Shown here: positions 36,343 through 44,222 of the stretch, one piece after another
Position numbering within the stretch: position 1 is the first letter of the stretch
Layout of the letters: each line of letters starts with the position of its first letter
Assembly: GCF_900169785.1 (NCBI RefSeq)
Contig: NZ_FWER01000013.1
Span: forward strand, 1-64,000
Origin: Rhizobium sullae
GTDB taxonomy: Bacteria; Pseudomonadota; Alphaproteobacteria; Rhizobiales; Rhizobiaceae
Direction: 5' to 3'
DNA length: 64,000 nt
The notes under the pieces: generated by a model
Seen by the model: only the letters and a program-made list of their open reading frames with translations
Told to the model about the DNA's origin: nothing
Databases searched by the model: none
Made by a program: the position numbers and the translations under genes

Positions 36343-38541
36343 TCAAGACGTCTTGCGGTTGCGGAAGTTCAAGAGTTCCATCCAGAAACCGGCCGACCAA
36401 GCGAAATGCATCACCATGGCCGAGAGTGCGGCAAGCGGCCCGTACGGATTACGCTGGCCGACCGCCATCCAGAAACCGTAGCCGACGCAGGCGGCGGCCC
36501 AGAGGCTGAACGGAATGACCGCAATCCAGCTCAGCACGGCCAGAAACGCGCCGATAAAGACCGGCACCACCGCGAGCGGCAGCATCTGGCGCAGGTTCGG
36601 CATGCTGCCATGCTTCAGAATGTTCTTCGCACGGCCCCGGCCATAGCCGAGATATTGCCGGAAAAGCGTTCCAACGGTTGATCTTGGATAATAAATCATC
36701 TGCGTCTTATCGGTCATCCAGATGCCAAAACCCGCCTTTTTCAGACGGTAATCTAATTCCGCGTCCTCATTATGGCTGAATGTTTCATCGTAGCCGCCGA
36801 CGGTCTCGAAGGCTGCGATACGCATCAGCGCATGGTGGCCGTGGTCGGTCCAATGGCCCTTGGCCCCCCCGCGATGTTTCGAGCCGCCATTGCCGAGTTT
36901 GGAGTTCTGCGCGAAGGCGGTGGCCTTCTGGAACATGCCGAATCCGATCGTTTCCATGGAGACGACGACCGAATCCGCCTGGGTAAGCTCGGCTTCCTCG
37001 ACGAGTCGTTGGCAAAAATCCGTCGGATAATCGCCATGGGCGTCGATCCGGATCAGGTATTCGTAGTCGCGGCCGAAAGTCTTGACTGCGAGATTGATGG
37101 CTGCGCTCTGGATGCGGCGGGGGTTGTTGAGAAGGATGACGCGCGGGTCGGTTTCGCTGATGCGGCCGACGATTTCGCGCGTGCCGTCGGTGCTGCCACC
37201 GTCTGCGACGACGATGCGGGCATTCAGCTGATCGAGCGCCGAACCGAGCTTTTCGATCAGGGGTTCGATGTGCTTTGCCTCGTTCAGGCAGGGAATGATG
37301 ATGAGGCAGGCGACGCTGGAACAAACATCAGTCATCATTGCAGTCAACCCTTCTGGAACTGCTGTTGCGGGGCTAGAGGCATTGGCCGCGTGCGCTTCGG
37401 CGGCGGACGGTACAAGGCGGGACAGATTGTCGACTAAGGTGCGGCAATCGCTGCGGTCGGCGAGCCAGCTCTTCCGGTCTTCAGCAGCGACGGCCGCTGC
37501 AAGCGAGCCGTAACGCTCGCCGGTGAGGCCTTCGAAAAGCGCCTCAAGGCTTTCGACAGAGGCGTCGTGCAGCGTCAGGCCGATCTCCTTGCGGGAGAGG
37601 AAGCGAGCTGTCTCAGTGCTAGCGAGCGCTATCGGGACGCTGCCATAGAGGCAGCCTTCATAGAGGCGGTTGGGAAGCAGCCAGCTGGAATTGAGGCCTT
37701 CCTCGAAGAAGTCGATCGCCCAGGAGAAGTGGACATCGCTGTAAATTGCCGACAGGTCTTCCGGGTTCTTATACGGCCCCTCGAAGGTCAGATAGGGTTC
37801 GTTGGCGACGAAGGTGTCGAAATCCGCGAATTCGGAATAGGCCGGCCGGCCGCGCAGCACGACGCGGACGCGGCCATTCATCCGACGGGAGAAATCGGCA
37901 AGCAGTTGCAACGACTTGCGGCAGCGGAGCGCGCCGAACCAGCCGATTTTCCAGGGCTCGGCTTCGGCTGGCGGCAGGCGGAGCGGGGTTGCTTCCGGCA
38001 TGCCGTTCAGCGCGAGGACCTTGTTCTCGACAAGCATGATCGGCGCCTTGAGAGCCGAGCGCGGAACGAAATAGTTGGCGATGAAGGCGGGCGAACTCGT
38101 CAGAATCAGCTTCGCCTCTCGCCCGAAATAGGCTTCCGCAAGGCCGACCGCCTTTCCGGCCATGCCGTCGCTCACGAGAAGGCGATGGATATCAAGGCAC
38201 TCATAGACGATCGGCACACCGCCGAAGAGGTGGCTGGCGCGATCGGCGACTGCGAGCGATTCCAGATTGCGCCCGATGATCACGTCTGGCCGTTCGATAC
38301 CCTTCAGCAGGCCCCGCAGTCCAGCGACCGCCTTTGCGACGGCGCTTATGCGCTGGCCAAATTTGGCGTCGGCGGTCCGCCCGAGTTCGATCGGCGTGAG
38401 GCCGTTGACGGCGGCAAGCGCGTTCTCGCCGCGCCGGAAGCCGGCCAGCGTCACCGAGGCAGCGCCTTCAGTCAGCATCAGCACGCGGCGGCGCACGGCG
38501 GGATCGGCCAGATCATGCGCCAGATAGAGGACTTTGAGCAT
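36343..38541 (-). CDS. exoL/exoA: ExoL-ExoA fused glycosyltransferases
   Basis: One 732-aa reading frame covers what are normally two genes. Residues 1-401 match ExoL (MLKVLYLAHDLADPAVRRRV, IIGRNLESLAVADRAS, VYECLDIHRLL, KIGWFGALRCRKS). Residues 402-732 match ExoA, a family 2 transferase (CLIIIPCLNEAKHIEPLIEK, VVADGGSTDGT, IRIDAHGDYP, FSHNEDAELDYRLKKAG) with C-terminal membrane helices. ExoA and ExoL add the first glucoses to the lipid-linked galactose. No stop separates the parts, but ATGATG at 37338 keeps its own AGAAGGG ribosome site, and a TGA lies one frame away at 37346-37344. A recent one-base indel near the end of exoL, or a sequencing error, is therefore possible. AAGGAGT precedes the ATG at 38541. 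Confidence 0.9.
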   Translation of the reverse strand: MLKVLYLAHDLADPAVRRRVLMLTEGAASVTLAGFRRGENALAAVNGLTPIELGRTADAKFGQRISAVAKAVAGLRGLLKGIERPDVIIGRNLESLAVADRASHLFGGVPIVYECLDIHRLLVSDGMAGKAVGLAEAYFGREAKLILTSSPAFIANYFVPRSALKAPIMLVENKVLALNGMPEATPLRLPPAEAEPWKIGWFGALRCRKSLQLLADFSRRMNGRVRVVLRGRPAYSEFADFDTFVANEPYLTFEGPYKNPEDLSAIYSDVHFSWAIDFFEEGLNSSWLLPNRLYEGCLYGSVPIALASTETARFLSRKEIGLTLHDASVESLEALFEGLTGERYGSLAAAVAAEDRKSWLADRSDCRTLVDNLSRLVPSAAEAHAANASSPATAVPEGLTAMMTDVCSSVACLIIIPCLNEAKHIEPLIEKLGSALDQLNARIVVADGGSTDGTREIVGRISETDPRVILLNNPRRIQSAAINLAVKTFGRDYEYLIRIDAHGDYPTDFCQRLVEEAELTQADSVVVSMETIGFGMFQKATAFAQNSKLGNGGSKHRGGAKGHWTDHGHHALMRIAAFETVGGYDETFSHNEDAELDYRLKKAGFGIWMTDKTQMIYYPRSTVGTLFRQYLGYGRGRAKNILKHGSMPNLRQMLPLAVVPVFIGAFLAVLSWIAVIPFSLWAAACVGYGFWMAVGQRNPYGPLAALSAMVMHFAWSAGFWMELLNFRNRKTS
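37336..37354 (-). promoter_or_regulatory. exoA: Internal ribosome binding site and ATG for exoA
   Basis: AGAAGGG (37354-37348), a 9-base spacer and ATG (37338-37336), immediately followed by a second ATG. The site is inside the ExoL-ExoA frame exactly at the domain junction and could start a separate ExoA of 331 aa. A TGA in the +1 frame (37346-37344) lies where an exoL stop would be expected. Confidence 0.65.
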
Positions 38542-38622
38542 CAATACTCCTTGCGCTATCCCGGATATCACCGGAGTCCGTTTCGGGGTGTGCTGTGCAA
38601 TCTTTCGGCAGTTTCACTACGC

Positions 38623-39414
38623 TCAATTGAGCGTGCAGGCGATCGAACCCTCGAACTGGCATTTGTCGCCCGGAGCCGTGTAGGCCATCCGATCGATTTC
38701 CATCGTCGTTGGTTGCGTATAGGCGAATTTTCCCATCCAGTTCACAAGTTTGTCGGTTCCCCAGAGGCTGAAGAAGATCTTCTGCGGGTTCTGGGGGATC
38801 TTGGACGGGTCGGTGACGTCCTGGACGAGCTTGCCGTTCAGATAATAGCGAAGCCGGCCCGGCTCCCAGACGAACGCGTAGTCATTGAAGCTCTGGTCGG
38901 CCCCCTGGCCGACGGGCACGAGCTTTTCGTTGCCGCCTTTGGCCTTGATGTACTGGTTCACCTGGACAGTCGACGTGTCCTTGCCGAGCACCTCGAAGTC
39001 GATTTCGTCGTGCTGCTGCTTGTCGGCAGGGCCGATATAGGTGAAGAAGGCGGAGTTCAGGCCCTTGCCGGTTGCAGCCTTGATCCGCGCTTCATAGGTG
39101 CCGTAGCTGAAGCGCTTTTTTGTCTGGATCTCGCCGCAGAGATAGTTGCGGTCCTTGGATTTACCCTCGGCGAAGGTCAGCTGCAGCATGCCGCCCTCGG
39201 CCTTCACCTGGTTTTTCGACCAGGTGCAGTTCTGGTGGGCGCCGTTGTTCCAGCCGTCGGATACATACCAGATGCTGCGGTCGATCTTGTCGAAATCATC
39301 CACGAAGGATTTGCTCGTTGCCTGCTGGGCATGTGCGGGGAGGGCGCCGAGGATAAGGGCGCCGATCGTCATACTCTGGCAAAGCAGTCGCGCATGGGCG
39401 ATTTTGGCCGTCAT
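38623..39414 (-). CDS. exoK: Secreted endo-beta-glycanase ExoK (GH16)
   Basis: A 263-aa glycoside hydrolase family 16 enzyme, a lichenase-like endo-1,3-1,4-beta-glycanase that shortens nascent succinoglycan. The signal peptide (CQSMTIGALILGALPAHA) is cleaved near residue 29. The catalytic EIDFE motif is complete (Glu137 nucleophile, Asp139, Glu141 acid/base), with WNNGAHQNCTWSKNQV and GEIQTKKRFSYGTYEARIK upstream. The ATG at 39414 overlaps nothing and follows AAAGGTGAG at the exoH stop. It lies between exoH and exoL as in the classical cluster. Confidence 0.94.
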   Translation of the reverse strand: MTAKIAHARLLCQSMTIGALILGALPAHAQQATSKSFVDDFDKIDRSIWYVSDGWNNGAHQNCTWSKNQVKAEGGMLQLTFAEGKSKDRNYLCGEIQTKKRFSYGTYEARIKAATGKGLNSAFFTYIGPADKQQHDEIDFEVLGKDTSTVQVNQYIKAKGGNEKLVPVGQGADQSFNDYAFVWEPGRLRYYLNGKLVQDVTDPSKIPQNPQKIFFSLWGTDKLVNWMGKFAYTQPTTMEIDRMAYTAPGDKCQFEGSIACTLN

Positions 39415-39417
39415 GTC

Positions 39418-40548
39418 TCACCTTTGCTGTGGAGCGAATTCTGCCGGGACCTTCCGGCGGAAAGCGGATTGAGAGCTCTTTTTGGTCCGTCCGCCGGTCA
39501 GCACGGCGTAGAGGCGCGGCGCGTTGTTGCGGACGAAGTTGTTGGAAAGCGCAAGCACTGGAAAAAGCACCAGAAGCGAGCCGCAGAAAAAGAGCGGATA
39601 GAAGCCGATGCCCGTCTTTTCCCAAATCATGAAGAATAGGACGAGCAAAGGATAATGTGCGCAGAAGATCCAAAAGCTCAGGCTTCCGGTCTTCGAAAGA
39701 CGCTGGCCGAGGGAGGTCTTGATCAGCGGCGCCGAAAGCATCCAGAAGCCGGCGGCTCCGCCGATTGCCAGCGCATTGCGGCAAAGCTCCACCCAGTCCG
39801 GCATTGACGGACCGGTCATGTAGATCGCGGTCGCAAGCAGTGCCGAAGCGGCAAGCAGAGCCGCCACGCCAAGTGGTGCAAAGCGGTCGAGTGCCTTGAT
39901 GTCAATCTTGTAGAGGCTCGCATAGATGCCAAATGCGAAGCTGAAGAGGATCGAGCGCTTGATCACGATGTAGAGCGACATTTCCGGAATGAGCGCGAGC
40001 AACAGCAAAGTCGACAATGTCAGCAGGGGAACGCGCCGGATGAGCCAGGCAAGCAGCGGCGAAAGCAGGACGCAGACGAAGAGGTCGCGCAGGAAGTAAA
40101 GCGGGATGTTGGTGGGAAATTCCTCTGCCGCAAAGAGCTGGCTGAGCAGATCGCGTACCGATGCCGTCCAAGGGCTTACGACGTAGCCGTCACCAATGCC
40201 GACGCTCAGCATTGCCAGCGCAGCGACAAAGAACGCGGTGTTCCAGATGAGAAACGGCAGGAAGACGGTCTGCGCTTTCGTGCGCACGGTTTTCCCATAG
40301 TTGAAGCCCTCCGTCCCGCCGCGAAACAGCAGGTAGCCGGAAATGGCGCTGAGGCAGGGAACCCCGACGCGGAAGAGCGCTTCGCTCAGGAAGACCCGCA
40401 GCCAGTCGAAGAAACCGTAGTTTCCGTTGAACGGCGTATTGGCAGGGTCAAACGGTATATGGACGAACACGATGCCCGAAATGAGCACGATGCGCATCAG
40501 GTTGATCCGCGAGGATACGTTGGCGTCAACGTTCACGTTATCAGTCAC
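39418..40548 (-). CDS. exoH: Succinyltransferase ExoH (acyltransferase 3)
   Basis: A 376-aa inner-membrane acyltransferase family 3 protein that succinylates succinoglycan. It has about ten hydrophobic segments, the conserved His in IVFVHIPFDPANTPF and the following R-x10-G-like VGVPCLSAISGYLLFRGG. The start codon is GTG at 40548, which gives the expected N-terminal extension before LMRIVLISGIVF; an ATG at 40497 is possible. It is the first gene of the minus-strand exoH-K-LA-M-O-P operon. Symbiotically active succinoglycan in S. meliloti requires this modification. Confidence 0.93.
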   Translation of the reverse strand: MTDNVNVDANVSSRINLMRIVLISGIVFVHIPFDPANTPFNGNYGFFDWLRVFLSEALFRVGVPCLSAISGYLLFRGGTEGFNYGKTVRTKAQTVFLPFLIWNTAFFVAALAMLSVGIGDGYVVSPWTASVRDLLSQLFAAEEFPTNIPLYFLRDLFVCVLLSPLLAWLIRRVPLLTLSTLLLLALIPEMSLYIVIKRSILFSFAFGIYASLYKIDIKALDRFAPLGVAALLAASALLATAIYMTGPSMPDWVELCRNALAIGGAAGFWMLSAPLIKTSLGQRLSKTGSLSFWIFCAHYPLLVLFFMIWEKTGIGFYPLFFCGSLLVLFPVLALSNNFVRNNAPRLYAVLTGGRTKKSSQSAFRRKVPAEFAPQQR

Positions 40549-40641
40549 CCCTATTGGGTCGCACCTCCCCTTGCGACCGTTTCAACGAGAGCAGACTCGA
40601 GCCCGCAGACCAAAAGCTAGAGCGTTTTCACGGAAGAAAAT

Positions 40642-40746
40642 ATGGCACTGCAGCAAAAAGTGATCGGCGATCCCGTTTCGGGACGGCTGATTTTAACGGT
40701 TGCGGCCACGGGTTTTATCGTGTTTGGCTTTAAGAGAACCTACTGA
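40642..40746 (+). CDS. Candidate small membrane protein, 34 aa
   Basis: A 34-codon frame starts at ATG 40642 with GGAAG six bases upstream and ends at TGA 40744-40746. The product MALQQKVIGDPVSG is followed by one hydrophobic helix (RLILTVAATGFIVFGF) and a basic end (KRTY), a typical small inner-membrane protein layout. It lies in the exoH-exoW gap, where other clusters carry exoT and exoI. No homologue is recalled. Length alone makes it uncertain. Confidence 0.4.
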   Translation: MALQQKVIGDPVSGRLILTVAATGFIVFGFKRTY

Positions 40747-41061
40747 AACGCCGATGGGCCAACGTATTTCGGAAAGTCATCATAAATTCAAATTGGTGAG
40801 GCTATGACGCCCGCTGCGGCGGAAAAGTTTTTTTCGTTTGGTGAAGGAGTCTATCCCTTTCCCGCGATGCCGGGCGCTTGAATGTGGCTGAAATGTGGCT
40901 TTCGCTACGCCAATGGGTTTATTCGGCACATGGCTGTTTGCGACCGCCAACGGTCTTTGACAAATTTCGGCCGGAATGACCTTGATCATTTCGCAGTGCA
41001 GCAACTTGCTTGGTGCGGTGTCGGCCCTATGTGCCCACCGGACGGCTCTTCAGGAGAAAGA
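40747..41061. other. Gap between exoH and exoW
   Basis: No supportable gene beyond the 34-codon frame to its left. The in-frame leftward extension of exoW to 40882 has no ribosome site and is rejected. This part should hold the exoW promoter; no clear operator was recognised. Confidence 0.4.
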
Positions 41062-42021
41062 ATGGCGACCTTTACGATCATTATCCCCTTTTATCAACGC
41101 GAGGACGGCATTCTTCGCCGCGCGTTGGCCTCGGTCTTTGCGCAGAGTTTTCAGGACTTCGATGTGATTGTCGTCGATGATCAGTCGCCTTATCCCGCCG
41201 AGGACGAGTTGAATCCGCTTGTCGAAGAGCAGAGATCGCGGATTGCCGTCGTGAAGCAGGCGAATGCGGGACCGGGCGGGGCGCGTAATACCGGCCTCGA
41301 CAATGTTCCGGCGGCAACGCGCTTCGCAGCCTTCCTCGATTCCGACGACTTGTGGACGCACGAACACCTGCAGAATGCCTATGATGCGCTGCAGAGGTTC
41401 GATGCCGACTGCTATTGGGCGTCGATCCACGGCGGCGAGGAATTCGATTATCATTTCAGCATCGCCGACCTGGAGGCCAGCGAAAAGGCGGTACGCCTTT
41501 GCGAACACCCACTTCTGCTTGAGATTCCGGATATTGCCAGCGTGATGCTCAAGAACTGGGCCTTCCTCCACATGTCGTGCATGGTCATCGGCCGACCGCT
41601 GATCGAGAAGGTGCGCTTCGACGCTGCGCTGCGGCTGGCGGCGGAGGACGTGCTGTTCTTCTGCGATTGCATGCTTGCGGCGCGGCGCGTTCTTCTTTGC
41701 GTGGAGCCGGGGGCCTTGCGCGGCGAGGGCATCAATATCTTTCACGGCGTCGACAACGATTCACCGCAGTTTCTCAAGCAGCAGTTCATCACCTGGATGG
41801 CGCTCGACCGGCTTGAAAGCCGCTTTTCGAAGCGCCCGGTCGAAATTGAGACCATCAAGGCCTACAAGAACCGGGCGCGGAAGCAGGCGCTCTGGAGCCA
41901 GGCGCGGCTGGTGCGCAGGCGCCGCCTGCCGGACTTCCAAATGCTGGCCCGCTGGGCGTGGCGCGATCCGGCCCTGTTTGCGAGCGCTCTTCAGATCGCC
42001 GGCGGCAAGCTTTCGAAGTAG
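41062..42021 (+). CDS. exoW: Glycosyltransferase ExoW (family 2)
   Basis: A 319-aa family 2 glucosyltransferase, the same length as S. meliloti ExoW and very like it: FTIIIPFYQREDGILRRALA, VIVVDDQSPYP, GPGGARNTGLDNVP, LDSDDLWT and AAEDVLFFCDCMLAARRV. It adds a late glucose in the side chain of the repeat unit. AGGAGAAAG precedes the ATG at 41062. It is inverted relative to all neighbouring biosynthesis genes and convergent with exoU (6-bp gap), unlike the usual collinear exoU-V-W arrangement, so exoV is missing from its normal place. Confidence 0.94.
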   Translation: MATFTIIIPFYQREDGILRRALASVFAQSFQDFDVIVVDDQSPYPAEDELNPLVEEQRSRIAVVKQANAGPGGARNTGLDNVPAATRFAAFLDSDDLWTHEHLQNAYDALQRFDADCYWASIHGGEEFDYHFSIADLEASEKAVRLCEHPLLLEIPDIASVMLKNWAFLHMSCMVIGRPLIEKVRFDAALRLAAEDVLFFCDCMLAARRVLLCVEPGALRGEGINIFHGVDNDSPQFLKQQFITWMALDRLESRFSKRPVEIETIKAYKNRARKQALWSQARLVRRRRLPDFQMLARWAWRDPALFASALQIAGGKLSK

Positions 42022-42027
42022 CGCTGG

Positions 42028-43029
42028 CTATTCGGCCGGTGAGGCCAGCAGATATCTGAGGCCGCCGGCGCCTCTGGTGGCGATCTCGACTCCACCGGGG
42101 CTGCGGAACCGTTCCGTTTTGTCCATGAAGATGCCGCTGGCAATCGCCGGAACGGCGAAAGGATGGGCGAAGGCGTAGCGCAAGGCCGCACCAGCGCCCG
42201 ACTGCCTCTTGATATCGAGGAAATGGCGAAGCTCATATTTGCCGCGGGCATGCCTCTCATGGCGGCGGACGGCCGCGGCGGCTTCCGGCGTCAGGCTGCC
42301 GCTGGCCAGAATCGCTTGGTCGGCTTCGTAGAGCTTGCGGAGGTCCTCTGTCCGGTGGCTGCCGCTCAACGAGTTGCCACGCACGACGGCGCCGTAGCCG
42401 CAGCTATGGATCACCTTGTAGCGCGCGCCGTTTGCCAGGGCCCGGACGTAGATGTCGTAGTCCTCACCGAGACGCATCTCCTCGCGATAGCGCAGCTTGT
42501 GAGTATCGAGAAACGCGCGCCGCATCACCGGTTTCAGGAAGCCGATTTCGCCGCGCCGGACGCCCCGCTTCGAGATATTGCCGTCGATGAAGGTCACCAG
42601 GTCGAGAAACAGGGGACGGTCCGGGAAATGGTCGAGTTGCTGAGGCGCGCGCATCACGGTCTCTGCCTCGACAAAGGCAATGTTGTCGGCGACGAAATCC
42701 CAGTCATCCTCTGCAAGCATGCGGCTGAACCGGCCTTCGAAAAAGAAATCGTCGGCATCGAGAACGCTGATCAGCGGCGCGGTGGAGATTTCGATCGCGT
42801 GATTGCGGGCGGCCGATGGGCCTCTGTTCCTCTCGAAGGAAACGACGTTCAGGCGACTGCTGCCGTCATCGGCAGATCTGGCGGCGCCGGCGGTCCCATC
42901 GCTGGATCCGTCGTCGATGACGACGACTTCAGCCACTTCTTTTTCCCGTAAAGCCGAAGCGACAGCCATTCCGATCGTATCGGCCGCGTTCTTGGCGGCG
43001 ATGATCACGCAAACACTTGCCTGAGCCAT
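42028..43029 (-). CDS. exoU: Glycosyltransferase ExoU (family 2)
   Basis: A 333-aa GT-A glucosyltransferase acting late in repeat-unit assembly. Motifs are ASVCVIIAAKNAADTIGMAV, VVVIDDGSSDGT, RGPSAARNHAIEIS, LDADDFFFEG and GEDYDIYVRALANGARYK. Resemblance to ExoO is clear (both have the x-GEDY-x acceptor region). The ATG at 43029 follows GGTTGAA; a GTG at 43038 is in frame. Identity as ExoU comes from its place next to exoX and exoW. Confidence 0.9.
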   Translation of the reverse strand: MAQASVCVIIAAKNAADTIGMAVASALREKEVAEVVVIDDGSSDGTAGAARSADDGSSRLNVVSFERNRGPSAARNHAIEISTAPLISVLDADDFFFEGRFSRMLAEDDWDFVADNIAFVEAETVMRAPQQLDHFPDRPLFLDLVTFIDGNISKRGVRRGEIGFLKPVMRRAFLDTHKLRYREEMRLGEDYDIYVRALANGARYKVIHSCGYGAVVRGNSLSGSHRTEDLRKLYEADQAILASGSLTPEAAAAVRRHERHARGKYELRHFLDIKRQSGAGAALRYAFAHPFAVPAIASGIFMDKTERFRSPGGVEIATRGAGGLRYLLASPAE

Positions 43030-43164
43030 TTCAACCACGTCGTACCCTCCGTTGTCTCGCGCAAGAGTTAGGACGTCGCCGCGTCGGCGGCAATGTAAAA
43101 AACCTTCAAAAGATTTTACGGGATCGTTCCGGCGCTATCGTTGACCGCGCGAAAAGACTTGTTC

Positions 43165-43452
43165 TTAACGGTTGAAAGGCTCGGAGCCATTGAAGGGCGA
43201 GACAGGAATCTTCTCGTTGTCGTCGCTGCGGGACGGTACATGGGATACCGCCATGGTGCCTTGCGTGTTGCGCGCCTTCGCTTCCTTCCACACGAGGAAA
43301 AGCACGCAACCGAAATAGCCGATTTGAAGGAGAACCGCACAGATCACCGTGTCGATCAGTGTCGTCGTCAGTGAGCCGTTTAGCCAATAGGTCGCAACCG
43401 CAAAAACGGCTAAAGCGCCGATCATGCTGACGAAAACGCGAGGTGCATACAT
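43165..43452 (-). CDS. exoX: Exopolysaccharide production repressor ExoX
   Basis: A 95-aa inner-membrane protein with two hydrophobic segments (VFVSMIGALAVFAVATYWL and LIDTVICAVLLQIGYFGCVL) and a cytoplasmic hydrophilic tail after VWKEAKARN. It matches ExoX/Psi proteins in length and layout. In S. meliloti ExoX lowers succinoglycan output post-translationally through ExoY. GGGAGGCAAGG precedes the ATG. The gene is divergent from exoY across 770 bp, so the ExoX:ExoY ratio can be set there. Confidence 0.92.
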   Translation of the reverse strand: MYAPRVFVSMIGALAVFAVATYWLNGSLTTTLIDTVICAVLLQIGYFGCVLFLVWKEAKARNTQGTMAVSHVPSRSDDNEKIPVSPFNGSEPFNR

Positions 43453-43478
43453 AGCCTTGCCTCCCTTGGGGAGGTTCG

Positions 43479-43498
43479 TTCAATGAACAGTCATTGAA
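43479..43498. promoter_or_regulatory. Perfect dyad upstream of exoX (TetR-like operator)
   Basis: TTCAATGA / TCATTGAA, eight perfect base pairs around a 4-base centre, 26 bp before the exoX start. Size and sequence resemble TetR-family operators. It overlaps the position expected for the exoX promoter. Confidence 0.5.
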
Positions 43499-43546
43499 TT
43501 CGGGCTTCCTCCCTAAGGACCCTTTACTTTGTATATTTTAGAAGGC

Positions 43547-43569
43547 TCCTCGTTTCAACCGAACGAGGA
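43547..43569. repeat. Inverted repeat with 8-bp stem
   Basis: TCCTCGTT (43547-43554) and AACGAGGA (43562-43569) are perfectly complementary with a 7-base loop. No U-tract follows on either strand. It may be an operator or part of a structured leader. Confidence 0.45.
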
Positions 43570-43633
43570 CATTCTTTTTCATCCATTGCCCCTTTTCTAC
43601 AGTATTCGGTTTAAGGTTTCTTTCCCGTTTTGG

Positions 43634-43702
43634 GTAAAATCGACGACGCCTCGTTAAGGAATGCCGTGAGGGCATTCGGGTAGCTAAATGTGTCGATTTT
43701 AC
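43634..43702. repeat. Nested inverted repeat (outer 11 bp, inner 7 bp)
   Basis: Outer arms GTAAAATCGAC (43634-43644) and GTCGATTTTAC (43692-43702) are perfect. Between them GAATGCC (43659-43665) and GGCATTC (43671-43677) form a second stem with a 5-base loop. Two nested perfect stems are unlikely by chance and suggest an RNA element or a small mobile repeat. Confidence 0.6.
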
Positions 43703-43890
43703 TCCAGGTTGTCCGAATTTTGACATTGCACGCAGTACTTTGCGTCACATTTGCCTACCGAACCAACGCATGAGAGACAAATGCGTTCAACTTTTATTAC
43801 AAAGTTTTCATCTAAATCGATTTGAGTGTGCGGCGCAAAATTGATGGTGCAACGCAATAAATTGGCGATAAGACAATATAGTTGACCTAC

Positions 43891-43931
43891 TCCGGGTAGT
43901 GCCCTCATGGCTTAGCCAAATGTCACCCGGA
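43891..43931. repeat. Second nested inverted repeat
   Basis: Outer arms TCCGGGT (43891-43897) and ACCCGGA (43925-43931); inner TGGC (43908-43911) and GCCA (43915-43918) around TTA. Same nested layout as the element at 43634-43702 but different sequence. Confidence 0.45.
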
Positions 43932-44222
43932 AGGCGTAGAAAGATTTATTCTTCAATCTTTTTGCGATGCGAAGCAAATACGAAGACCTTTAGTGCGCCG
44001 CACAGAGTCTATTCAAAAACATTGCATGCTTTGAATATGAAATTTAGAGAACCCTTAAAAAAAGAAATGTGATCAAGACACGCCTGAAACGGGCCGTTAC
44101 ACAATCGCCATGAAATTGTGGCTTAAAAAAACAAATTCCGCCCATACACTCCTTATTCGTCAGCGCTAGCTTAGCGGCCTGGGCATACCGACCAAACGGC
44201 AAACATAAGTGGAGTTAACTCT

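Larger units (their letters stand above)
43453..44222. promoter_or_regulatory. Long exoX-exoY divergent regulatory region
   Basis: 770 bp without a supportable gene, visibly more AT-rich than its surroundings. It contains at least four inverted repeats, listed separately: 43479-43498, 43547-43569, 43634-43702 and 43891-43931. The S. meliloti counterpart is a target of exo regulators such as MucR. A small RNA here is possible. Confidence 0.6.

Noticed and set aside
37567..39639. 690-codon plus-strand frame opposite exoL/exoK/exoH
   Set aside because: It spans several confirmed genes on the opposite strand and encodes no recognisable domain; it arises from GC-rich codon bias.
43881..43935. tRNA or riboswitch in the exoX-exoY gap
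   Set aside because: The nested stems do not give a cloverleaf or any riboswitch core that I recognise.
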